DNA of 64,000 bases from positions 97,439-161,438 of the forward strand of contig DAOOPM010000007.1 in NCBI GenBank assembly GCA_035388225.1, written 5' to 3'. The position numbers and the translations under genes were made by a program. The notes under the pieces were generated by a model, which did not search any database, was not told the DNA's origin, and saw nothing but the letters and a program-made list of their open reading frames with translations. How positions within the stretch are numbered: the stretch's first letter is position 1; each line of letters starts with the position of its first letter. The stretch is from SB25 sp029560875 (lineage in GTDB: Bacteria > Bacteroidota > Bacteroidia > Bacteroidales > Tenuifilaceae). Positions 17,320-25,075 of this stretch are shown one piece after another.

Positions 17320-19428
17320 ATGTCAGTTTCTACATCTGGTGTTTGTGTGATTATACCTCGTACTGTAATTGATTCTTGTATTGAATCTGGTGGATTTGCA
17401 GATTCTTTTTACGGTAGATATAAGTCCATTGATGATTGTCCAACTATTGAGTACGATGATTTTATATTGAGAGTTCAGTATGATAATCTTGGTTGCATAG
17501 ACCTCTCTTTTTTTGAGGATAATGGAATTGAACTGTCTAAAGAGGTTGATGGTACAATGTTCTGGAATGAACTCTGCGTTATTTATAAAGGAAGTTTATT
17601 GGATTATCCCTGTAGTTGGATTGGCGTAAACCCCAAGGAGAGAAAGGCTTGGCTTTCGAGTATGGAATGGGTTGAGCCTTCACGAGAAAACACAATTAAA
17701 CTTAGCGGAAAGAGCCTTTCCTTCGATGGAAAGTATAAGCATGTGAGATTTTTAGGCGAAGGAGGATTTGGGAACGTATACTTAGCCCAAGAGCTCTACT
17801 CCAATAGGTATGTAGCCATTAAGTCACTAAAAGAAAAGAAAGCGAGTAGGCAGAATGACATTATCCATGAAATGAGCATTGTATCGAAGTTTAATCACCC
17901 TAATATTGTCACATTAAACCATCATTACAAAAATCAAGGGTGTTTATACCTCGTTATGGAATACTGTGCTGGTTCTAGTTTAAGAAAGAAAATATTACAA
18001 AACAAAAAGATTGACATTCCTGTAGCTATTCCTTGGTTTGTCACTTTAGCAGAAACGCTCCAGAAAGTGCATGATGAGGGTATTGTTCACCACGATATTA
18101 AACCTGATAATATACTATTTACAAAAGATGGTGTTGTTAAAATATCTGACTTTGGTGTGGCAAATAAGAATATTGGAACTTTGGCCTATATCGCTCCAGA
18201 GCAAAGAGGAAACCAAAACTTTAATCCGCTTGATACCCGAATAGACATTTTTGCACTAGGGATAACTCTATTAGAAACTGTAACAGGAGAAAATCCATTA
18301 ATGGGCAAATCTGTCGAACAGGCCAAGGAAATACTTGATAAAAACACTTTGATTAAGCACGAATTGCCCATTTGGCTTCAAGGGATTATTCAAAAAGCCA
18401 CTCACCCTAAGCCTGAATTTAGATTTCAAAAAATGTCTGATTTTGCTAATGCTCTAAGGAGTAATTTTACCCCAGTGCTTCTTGATTCAAAATTAATAAA
18501 AGCAGGAGACTTGGCTGGTGAAGCAGAAAAGTACCTTCATCGAAAAAAATGGGAACAGGCACTTAAATGTCTCAATACTGCTCTCCACGTTCAGCCCGAT
18601 AACCTAATGGTTCTTAAATCCAAAGGAAGATACCACTTATATCGGAATGAGATTTCAAAGGCAAGCGAATGCTTTGAAAAAGTACTGCACCTTAATGCAA
18701 AGAGCGAAGTATATAAAGAATTAGGGTGGATTCAACTTGAATTGGGTAAGTATCCCGAAGCCATTTCTCTTCTCAATGATTTTGTCAGTCGAAATCCGAA
18801 CGACCCCGAAGCTCACAACCTTCTTGCAAGATGCTTTTTCGAGGTTGGGCATTACGAGCAAACAGCAAAGTACTTCGAAATCCTTATAGACAGATTTCCA
18901 AACGTTACATGTTTTAAAAATAATCTTTTTATTTCACTTATTCTATTGGGTGTTAAGCCTACAGATATAGACCCTAAAATAGCAATGTGCGACAACCCTT
19001 TTAGGTCATACAACTACTGGGTTTTAAATGAGGAATCAAAGTCATGGAGCTATGATTCAAGGCCTTTTTTGAAGAATAAACTGCTATTTCAGGATTATAG
19101 GTTTGAGAAAATTCTAAAAAATGAAAACCGTGTTATTTTCGATTTTGGGGATTCTGATGCTATGGAGTATAGTAATAACATTATCACCTTTGGGAGAAAA
19201 GGTTATATAGAGAACTTGATAAATAGATATGATGGGACAACGATAAGTAGAAGGCATTTTCTAATTGTAAACTCAAAAGATGATGTGTGGCTTTACGATT
19301 TGGCAAGCACAGGCACATTTGTTGATGGGAAATTAGTGGCAAAGAAAAAATTCTTACATGGCTTGCATGAGATTAGAGTTGGGAATAACAGTTTTACAGT
19401 AAAATCTGATGCTGGGATGCTTCTTTAA
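17320..19428 (+). CDS. Ser/Thr protein kinase with TPR and FHA domains
   Basis: A 702-residue protein with an N-terminal domain of about 140 residues of unknown type, then a eukaryotic-like kinase: glycine loop GEGGFGNVY near residue 145, AIK lysine near 167, catalytic loop HHDIKPDN near 258, DFG near 277 and APEQRG. The catalytic HRD arginine is histidine, so this is a non-RD kinase that may not need activation-loop phosphorylation. TPR-like helices cover about 390-540. A C-terminal FHA domain, with FGRKG, SRRH and STGTFVDG, should bind phosphothreonine, possibly its own products. No membrane segment is present. It follows the 243-residue gene by 2 nt within the defence island; a role in phage sensing is inference. 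Confidence 0.85.
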   Translation: MSVSTSGVCVIIPRTVIDSCIESGGFADSFYGRYKSIDDCPTIEYDDFILRVQYDNLGCIDLSFFEDNGIELSKEVDGTMFWNELCVIYKGSLLDYPCSWIGVNPKERKAWLSSMEWVEPSRENTIKLSGKSLSFDGKYKHVRFLGEGGFGNVYLAQELYSNRYVAIKSLKEKKASRQNDIIHEMSIVSKFNHPNIVTLNHHYKNQGCLYLVMEYCAGSSLRKKILQNKKIDIPVAIPWFVTLAETLQKVHDEGIVHHDIKPDNILFTKDGVVKISDFGVANKNIGTLAYIAPEQRGNQNFNPLDTRIDIFALGITLLETVTGENPLMGKSVEQAKEILDKNTLIKHELPIWLQGIIQKATHPKPEFRFQKMSDFANALRSNFTPVLLDSKLIKAGDLAGEAEKYLHRKKWEQALKCLNTALHVQPDNLMVLKSKGRYHLYRNEISKASECFEKVLHLNAKSEVYKELGWIQLELGKYPEAISLLNDFVSRNPNDPEAHNLLARCFFEVGHYEQTAKYFEILIDRFPNVTCFKNNLFISLILLGVKPTDIDPKIAMCDNPFRSYNYWVLNEESKSWSYDSRPFLKNKLLFQDYRFEKILKNENRVIFDFGDSDAMEYSNNIITFGRKGYIENLINRYDGTTISRRHFLIVNSKDDVWLYDLASTGTFVDGKLVAKKKFLHGLHEIRVGNNSFTVKSDAGMLL

Positions 19429-19507
19429 GATTAGTTTTGATTGTATTTCAAAGAGTTTTCTACCTAAATTACAATAGTTGTTATACAAATTAATAATCAT
19501 ATTGAAG

Positions 19508-20803
19508 TTATGTTTTATTCTTTTTTGAAATTATGATTTTTACATTATCTAATTCCTTTGATTCGGTAATTATTCTTGATTTAAGTTTCTCCTTGATTGT
19601 TAGATTTCTGTAATTGTCTGAATCTTCGCTATGGATAGGTATAATTCCAGTTTTTGGATTCACAAGATTACACATCTCGACAAGGCAATCCGCTGAAGCG
19701 TGACCACTTGTGTGTATTTGCTTTACGCATGGAAATTTGCTTACAAAATTCAGATATTGTCTATTGGCATGTTTGCTATTGGGGTTGATATACTCTTTCC
19801 ACATCGAGTAGATTAAAACAGCCTCATTCATTTCTATCTTGGTTTCGAGGAAACTTATGTAGTCATTGAATTTTTCAGTTGCTCGAACTAGCATGCAAAA
19901 ACCTTTGTCTTGCATCCAGTTTAGGAGTTTGGTGTTCCCGTTCCAGAATGAATATGGTTTATCAAAATTAAATAGGGAACTCATTTTGCCAGCCGAATCT
20001 GAGAATATTTCTAAAACGCTCTTTTGAAAATCATCACACACAAAGGGCCTACCACCTATTTCCTTGTTGGCTGCATAAAATGTTGCCAATCGCTCCATGT
20101 CTGTGGACGAACACATAACAAATACATATTTATACCGCCTCATTAGTTCAGCAACTTCTTTTTTTAGCTCATTTTCGTGCCGAACTCTTTCATCTAAACG
20201 GGAAAGCATTGTACCTTCTGTAATTAGAAAGTCTACTGTACCTTTCTTTAGGATATGTTTTTCTATGGTAGGAAATAATCCCTTGCTTAGATATCCATGA
20301 CCTCGAAAATCTCCAGTATGTAGTATTCTTTTGCCTTCAGTTTCAATAAGAAACATATAGGCATCATAGGCCGAGTGGCTAACAAAATATGGTGTTACTA
20401 TAATGTCTCCTAATTCAATTGCTTGTTGGGGTTCAAAAGTGAGCATAGCCTTTAAAATGTTCAATTCTTTTGCAGATAGTTCTTCACGTCCTTTTATATA
20501 TGCAAGTCTTTGGTGCTTGCATAGAGCAATTCTTTTTGCAATGCTACCTATGTACTGATTTATTTTTTGTGGTACAAGATGAAATAGACCTAAATGGTCT
20601 CCGTGATAATGTGTATAGAAAATTGCATCTGTACCTTCTGTGAGTTTTTCTATCGAATCAGCATTGGCAAAGTTATCATCTACATTTCCTCCTCCATCGG
20701 GGAGATTCTGCCCCAAATCAATTAAAATTCTGGTTTTGGTGGTAGCAATCTCAGTTATGCATCCGCCAATCTGGTTAATACCTCTATGTATGATTATTTC
20801 CAA
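19508..20803 (-). CDS. Metallo-beta-lactamase-fold RNase J-like hydrolase
   Basis: A 431-residue MBL-fold protein of the RNA-processing type. The metal-binding motif THYHGDHLG lies near residue 64, a second HTGDFRG near 165, and a late histidine in IHTSGHAS fits a beta-CASP nuclease core. It resembles RNase J in layout but is shorter than the housekeeping enzyme (about 550 residues), so it is probably an accessory nuclease. It starts 12 nt after the PD-(D/E)XK gene on the same strand and both belong to one unit. The role may be RNA or DNA degradation in defence; the substrate is not known. Confidence 0.8.
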   Translation of the reverse strand: MEIIIHRGINQIGGCITEIATTKTRILIDLGQNLPDGGGNVDDNFANADSIEKLTEGTDAIFYTHYHGDHLGLFHLVPQKINQYIGSIAKRIALCKHQRLAYIKGREELSAKELNILKAMLTFEPQQAIELGDIIVTPYFVSHSAYDAYMFLIETEGKRILHTGDFRGHGYLSKGLFPTIEKHILKKGTVDFLITEGTMLSRLDERVRHENELKKEVAELMRRYKYVFVMCSSTDMERLATFYAANKEIGGRPFVCDDFQKSVLEIFSDSAGKMSSLFNFDKPYSFWNGNTKLLNWMQDKGFCMLVRATEKFNDYISFLETKIEMNEAVLIYSMWKEYINPNSKHANRQYLNFVSKFPCVKQIHTSGHASADCLVEMCNLVNPKTGIIPIHSEDSDNYRNLTIKEKLKSRIITESKELDNVKIIISKKNKT

Positions 20804-20815
20804 AACTATGATGAT

Positions 20816-21811
20816 TTACAATTTCGATAAACCATTCTTCAGAGTGAAATTGAAGGTTTGAAGATTAATTAAGAAATCTGTCCTATGCTGTTTCCGAATG
20901 TAATGTAAAATTTTATCAAATTTGGTCTTCGCAGAACTTCTATAATTGTACTCTGAAACTATCAGTACTGGTATAATATCCTTTATAGTTGTTGGTTTAG
21001 ACCAATTAGGATTTATTAACCCTATTTTTTGCTTCTGAGTCAGCATATCAAAGACAGCGCACTCCAAATCCTTTTTTGGAAAATTTGTGAAGATGTCATA
21101 GTACATCCCTATTTGCAATGGGCTTAGGTATATTCCTGATGTATTCTTTCCATGCTTATACTCAATCAGTAGAATATTCCCCTCTTTGTCTAAAGCTAAG
21201 AAGTCAAGTTCATTTCCAATAGCCTTCTTTGATAAGTCTTTCCCATATTGTTTTGGGTCGAGAGTCGATATATCATTTTGCAGTTTTTTATAAAACTGTT
21301 GAATTTTGCCCAAAAAAAATATCTTTTCGCTTTGGTCTGAGTAACCGATTACAACTTCTTTATCAATTATGACAAAATCATCTGAAAGAGTACCACAAAT
21401 ACCAAACTTTCGGGATAGTTCATTCTGGAAAAAACCTTCTTTCTTGTTATTATAGTATCTGTCAAACTTGCTATCTTGCTCAATGAGGTCGATTAATACT
21501 TCTATGTCTTTTTGGAAATTTACATCTATACTTTTCTTTCCAAAAAGTCTTGGTAACATGTTTTTGTACTTTTCATCAGCATTTAATGTCAAACCAGAAT
21601 TGCCTAGCGGTTGAATTGAAAGAATACGAGTTAAACCTCGATAAACAGATACCCATTCTTTAGAGTTATTCTTGCCTATCAAAAAGTCTAGTTCTTTATG
21701 GTATTTTACAAAGTCAAATAGCCATCTTAGTTCACCACCATACTCGATAAGACTAGAAAATGAATCAGATATTTTACGGTTATAGTACATGCTAATCTCT
21801 ACAATCTCCAA
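20816..21811 (-). CDS. PD-(D/E)XK nuclease-like protein
   Basis: A 331-residue protein with a restriction-endonuclease-like core: ELDFLALDKEG followed by ILLIEYKHG gives the D-x(n)-E-x-K signature near residues 205-225. The preceding 200 residues show no motif I can name. The start could be at 21811 or at the internal ATG at 21790. It is the first gene of a two-gene unit with the RNase J-like hydrolase. Two nucleases side by side in a defence island suggest an antiviral module, but no known system with exactly this pair comes to mind. Confidence 0.7.
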   Translation of the reverse strand: MEIVEISMYYNRKISDSFSSLIEYGGELRWLFDFVKYHKELDFLIGKNNSKEWVSVYRGLTRILSIQPLGNSGLTLNADEKYKNMLPRLFGKKSIDVNFQKDIEVLIDLIEQDSKFDRYYNNKKEGFFQNELSRKFGICGTLSDDFVIIDKEVVIGYSDQSEKIFFLGKIQQFYKKLQNDISTLDPKQYGKDLSKKAIGNELDFLALDKEGNILLIEYKHGKNTSGIYLSPLQIGMYYDIFTNFPKKDLECAVFDMLTQKQKIGLINPNWSKPTTIKDIIPVLIVSEYNYRSSAKTKFDKILHYIRKQHRTDFLINLQTFNFTLKNGLSKL

Positions 21812-21924
21812 ACAATATGTTAATATAAATGAAAAAAATGATACATAATACCTAATAGTTTATTTTAGCATTCATTCACATTACAATATTTTAGTTCATC
21901 GAGAATCTGTTTCTTCAAATATTT

Positions 21925-22116
21925 TCACTCCACATAATATATTGAATCCAAAAACGCAGCTCTAGAATCACTAATTCTCTTTTCGATAAAATCTTTTGGG
22001 TCTGGATTTAACCACCATTCTGAATCATAAATTCTTTCAATTATTTCATTCCAATACCTTTCGTAATCTAACCCAATTTGAATTATTCCAAAATTATCGC
22101 ACAACGCTGGCCTATT
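21925..22116 (-). pseudogene. Fragment of an unrecognised gene (C-terminal end only)
   Basis: An open stretch of 63 codons without a start codon, ending in TGA, reads like a protein tail (YERYWNEIIERIYDSEWW, then LNPDPKDFIEKRI). It is preceded by an in-frame stop at 22117-22119. The composition of the peptide (clustered tryptophans and charged residues) looks coding rather than random. It lies in the otherwise empty 350-bp gap between two minus-strand genes and is best read as the remnant of a deleted gene. The rest of that gap, 21812-21924, shows nothing. Confidence 0.45.
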
Positions 22117-22160
22117 TTACTATCGGGGCAAAAAAAGAAAACATATAAAATTTAGTTTAA

Positions 22161-22784
22161 CTACATGTATTCAATATCTATGTCTATTAAATCTTCGGTG
22201 GGAAAGTCGTACTTAGATATTAACTCCTCCAATGTGAAAGAAAGCCCATTTGGGTTGATTAATAATTCTAGTATTTCGTCAAGTTTGGTCGGTTTTTCTG
22301 AAATAGATTTCGAAATAGAACCTGTTAGAAGGTATGAAAAACGTGCAGAGATAGAACTTGCTTCAACTACATCTGAATTGAAGTTTGTGATTTTTAGTAA
22401 CTGTTTCTTAAAGGATAATAGCCGAGAGTAGATAAACTCTAGCTCATCCAAATCGATTCTGCTAGTTTCACTAATGTCATGTGTTTCTTCTTTCAAAAAG
22501 TCCTTAATAAATTGAATCGTTTCCTCATAATCAGATAGGTCTCGTTCTAAAATAAAGTCACCTTCTAAGAATGATTCAATAGATAATTTCGATGTTCCCG
22601 AATGACTATTCTCATATGTGAAAAATGCCTTCATAAGTGAGTCAATCTGTTGAAACCTAATCAAGCGAGGTGGGTTGGACTTTAAAGAATCAAAATTCCA
22701 ACTATTCGGATTGGGGGTCATAGTGGTAAACTCAAGTACCTTTTCCAGTAAATCGATTGCAGTAAATTCGCTATTCTGGTTCAT
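22161..22784 (-). CDS. Unrecognised 207-residue protein
   Basis: An acidic soluble protein without recognisable domains, signal peptide or membrane segment. Helical predictions by eye (SLMKAFFTY, DLDELEFIYSRLLSFKKQLLK) suggest an all-alpha fold. It stands alone on the minus strand, divergent from the microprotein gene at 22855 with only 70 bp between the starts, so the two may be regulated together. It lies in the defence island, and that is the only functional hint. Confidence 0.55.
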   Translation of the reverse strand: MNQNSEFTAIDLLEKVLEFTTMTPNPNSWNFDSLKSNPPRLIRFQQIDSLMKAFFTYENSHSGTSKLSIESFLEGDFILERDLSDYEETIQFIKDFLKEETHDISETSRIDLDELEFIYSRLLSFKKQLLKITNFNSDVVEASSISARFSYLLTGSISKSISEKPTKLDEILELLINPNGLSFTLEELISKYDFPTEDLIDIDIEYM

Positions 22785-22832
22785 TTAACTTAGCATTTAT
22801 ATCGTTAATTTTTTTTCTAAAACAATCATCAA

Positions 22833-22840
22833 TATTTTTG
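22833..22840 (+). promoter_or_regulatory. Bacteroidota -7 box, microprotein gene
   Basis: TATTTTTG fits TAnnTTTG and ends 14 nt before the ATG at 22855, giving a very short leader. It supports the reality of the small gene. Confidence 0.5.
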
Positions 22841-22854
22841 CTAAAAACTTGGGT

Positions 22855-23034
22855 ATGGATAAGAAAAAGCCTTTTAAGATAGTTCACCAAGATGTTGAAG
22901 ATACAAATTATATTGTAGTAATCGAAATCTACAATGAAATGGATAAATATGACGCTGTCTATAGGGTTAACCTACCTAGATACTTTCAAGAATCAAAGGA
23001 TGTTTTTGTGCTCTATCATTTTGTCCACAATTAG
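22855..23034 (+). CDS. Microprotein (59 residues), possible paralogue of 24231 gene
   Basis: Start chosen at ATG 22855 rather than the in-frame TTG at 22849. A TAnnTTTG box lies just upstream. The protein begins MDKKKPFKIVHQD and resembles the 61-residue product at 24231 (MEEKKQPLIACQD) in length and in scattered residues: an M-acidic-x-KK start, a shared QD, IE in the middle, a Y-x(n)-P stretch and an aromatic C-terminus. The two flank the ADP-ribosylglycohydrolase gene. The function is unknown; a small regulator or immunity-like role is speculation. Confidence 0.5.
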   Translation: MDKKKPFKIVHQDVEDTNYIVVIEIYNEMDKYDAVYRVNLPRYFQESKDVFVLYHFVHN

Positions 23035-23120
23035 ATAGGTTCATTGAATTGTATTATTTGGACGATAACAGAACAAACGTATTGATTGTCAGCAGAATTA
23101 TTTAGATACAACAACATCTA

Positions 23121-23177
23121 AGGTGCAATATATAATAGAGATAAAAAAAGAGAGAACATCTATAACATATTGCACCT
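23121..23177. repeat. 11-bp inverted repeat at 3' end of ADP-ribosylglycohydrolase gene
   Basis: AGGTGCAATAT at 23121-23131 and its exact complement ATATTGCACCT at 23167-23177 flank a 35-nt spacer; the right arm lies in the last codons of the gene at 23160. The core GTGCAATAT recurs at 24122-24130, three bases outside the start codon, so the gene is bracketed by this short sequence. It could be a hairpin terminator-like structure or an insertion footprint. Confidence 0.5.
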
Positions 23178-24119
23178 ATTTCCCAATCTCACTGCTAAGT
23201 CCTCAATATCATTCCGTCTTGCTAATTTATTTATCCATTCCTTTGGAATGTTTTCTAATCCATATAAAATCACAGATAATCCACCAACAACGGCAGAATT
23301 TGTATCAGTATCGTCTCCGAGATTTACGGCCTTTAATACTGTTTCTCTGTAATTGTTGGTAGTAAGTAAGCACCAAATGCTTGCCTCGAGTGTATTTATT
23401 ACATAACCGCTGCTTTCAATTTCGCTTTCAGGAAATTCGTAAATATTTTTTTTAAATAACCTATCGAACAAACTAATTTCTGTCGAATCAACATTTAACG
23501 AATTAAGAAATGTAGGTACTACTGTTTGTAATTCACCGTAAACCTCAAATTTATCTTTACCCGCTAGCAAAAGCCTTGCAAACTCAAGGTAATAAAAACA
23601 AGCAATGACTGAACGAATATGTGCATGGGTAATTGATGAAACTTGTCTTGTAAGTTCATATCTTTCAGATATCTCTTTATCCTTCAAATAAAATACGAGA
23701 GGCGAAATCCTCATCAATGAACCATTCCCATTATCACTCGCTTCTCGACCACCCGCCAGTTCGGGGCTGACTCCGTTCATTAATCTGTAAATCGCTTGTC
23801 TAGTGGCATTTCCAATGTCGAAAACCTCTCCATGCGCTGTCCAGAAGCCCTCTGTATACCACTTTACAAAGTTTTGTGCGATTAGATTGATGTCGTATGG
23901 ATGTGTCAATGCTTCTGCGAGGCAAAATGTAAGTGAGGTATCATCGCTAAATGTCCCTTCGGGTTGGTTGTGCGTACCATACCCTGTCATGCCTATAACT
24001 GGATTATCTTTTAACTCCTCTCTCTCGCAGAATTCCCAAGGAACACCAATTGCATCAGCTATTCCTGTACCCAAAAGAACTGCTTTTATCTTATTAGTTA
24101 GTTCAAGAGTATTATTCAT
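23160..24119 (-). CDS. ADP-ribosylglycohydrolase family protein
   Basis: A 319-residue member of the DraG/ARH family that removes ADP-ribose from modified targets or hydrolyses related glycosides. Magnesium-binding motifs are intact: TFSDDTSLT near residue 56 and LGDDTDTNSAVVGG near 265. The N-terminal GIADAIGVPWEF and the length are normal. It lies alone on the minus strand between two small plus-strand genes. In a defence island it might reverse a toxin's ADP-ribosylation or act on NAD-derived signals, but no ADP-ribosyltransferase is visible in the window. Confidence 0.9.
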   Translation of the reverse strand: MNNTLELTNKIKAVLLGTGIADAIGVPWEFCEREELKDNPVIGMTGYGTHNQPEGTFSDDTSLTFCLAEALTHPYDINLIAQNFVKWYTEGFWTAHGEVFDIGNATRQAIYRLMNGVSPELAGGREASDNGNGSLMRISPLVFYLKDKEISERYELTRQVSSITHAHIRSVIACFYYLEFARLLLAGKDKFEVYGELQTVVPTFLNSLNVDSTEISLFDRLFKKNIYEFPESEIESSGYVINTLEASIWCLLTTNNYRETVLKAVNLGDDTDTNSAVVGGLSVILYGLENIPKEWINKLARRNDIEDLAVRLGNRCNML

Positions 24120-24207
24120 GTGTGCAATATTAGACGAATAAAGATATTGGTTTGACCGCTTTAAAAAAAAACAAATAGGGTGATTTTTTTTGTTCGACCA
24201 ATGCAGT

Positions 24208-24215
24208 TAGTTTTG
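24208..24215 (+). promoter_or_regulatory. Bacteroidota -7 box, second microprotein gene
   Basis: TAGTTTTG fits TAnnTTTG and ends 15 nt before ATG 24231, the same arrangement as for the gene at 22855. Confidence 0.5.
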
Positions 24216-24230
24216 TAGAAATAATAAATA

Positions 24231-24416
24231 ATGGAAGAGAAAAAGCAACCCCTGATTGCATGCCAAGATATTTACAACGAGGATGGTAGCTTAAGTGCTT
24301 TACTTGTAATTGAATGCAAAGAGGGTAAAATAGAGAGAACTTATCAAGCAAGATATCCAAACCATTTCTTTGCTCAAGACCCATTTATTGAACGCTTTCG
24401 GATGATATTTAGTTGA
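24231..24416 (+). CDS. Microprotein (61 residues), possible paralogue of 22855 gene
   Basis: A 61-residue soluble product beginning MEEKKQPLIACQD, of unknown function. It has its own -7 box 15 nt upstream and shares start context, size and a scattered pattern of residues with the gene at 22855 on the other side of the ADP-ribosylglycohydrolase gene. It reads toward the phosphatase-like gene at 24450, converging with it. The similarity between the two small proteins is weak and needs alignment to confirm. Confidence 0.5.
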   Translation: MEEKKQPLIACQDIYNEDGSLSALLVIECKEGKIERTYQARYPNHFFAQDPFIERFRMIFS

Positions 24417-24449
24417 CAGATAATTGCTTATTGCCTTCAGATTGAGTGA

Positions 24450-24770
24450 TTATTTTAAATAAACCTCCACTTTACTTTTGAGCAATTCAATTAGTTTCGG
24501 TTGCATAAAGGTGTAATTGTCGGGTATTCCCAATACCTCAATTCTACAATTATTGCTTTCGACAGATAGCTTTTGTTCCAAGTATTGCTTATGCTTCTCT
24601 TCCATAACAAATATTATATCAGCCCAGGCAATTAATTCTGGATTAAGCTTAACCTTTGCCCCAGAGCTTGTACCAGCGGATTTAGTTTTGCAATTCATAT
24701 AATCATTGAAAACAACCTCCGCTGTTCGGCTTCTAAATTTATTATGCGTGCAAATAAAAAGAAGATTCAA
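24450..24770 (-). CDS. Low-molecular-weight protein-tyrosine-phosphatase-like protein
   Basis: A 106-residue protein with the P-loop CTHNKFRS (C-x5-R-S) at residues 7-14, as in low-molecular-weight phosphatases. It is shorter than the usual 150 residues, and in place of the general-acid DP loop it has IPDNY, seen in a compact bacterial subgroup. It is the last gene of the run on the minus strand after the AAA+, DUF2779 and 74-residue genes, 46 nt behind the last. It could remove phosphate from tyrosine or act on arsenate-like substrates; pairing with the nearby kinase is only a thought. Confidence 0.75.
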   Translation of the reverse strand: MNLLFICTHNKFRSRTAEVVFNDYMNCKTKSAGTSSGAKVKLNPELIAWADIIFVMEEKHKQYLEQKLSVESNNCRIEVLGIPDNYTFMQPKLIELLKSKVEVYLK

Positions 24771-24816
24771 ATTGATTCAATATAATGCCCTCAAATCAGG
24801 TATTAATATCCGATAA

Positions 24817-25041
24817 TCAATTCAGATTATCATTAACATACTTCATGAAATCCTTTATTGATGCATTCCATAATTTTTTCCTTTCTTCGTCAATATTAGG
24901 GTCGTTAAGTAACCTTTTTACTAACTCCAATTTTTTATTTTCTATCAGACCCAATATCAATTTTTCGGAAGGGTCTAAAGAAACTAAATCCCGATAAATA
25001 TTATCGTCAGATTTTCCTGTTAAAATGGTTGCTGATGACAT
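24817..25041 (-). CDS. Small hypothetical protein (74 residues)
   Basis: A short charged protein, mostly helical by eye (SEKLILGLIENKKLELVKRLL), with no known domain. It lies 34 nt after the DUF2779 gene and 46 nt before the phosphatase-like gene, in the same direction, and thus probably belongs to that operon. No signal peptide is present. Confidence 0.5.
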   Translation of the reverse strand: MSSATILTGKSDDNIYRDLVSLDPSEKLILGLIENKKLELVKRLLNDPNIDEERKKLWNASIKDFMKYVNDNLN

Positions 25042-25075
25042 AATTGTATTTTTTTAGGTTAAATTTAAATTATGA

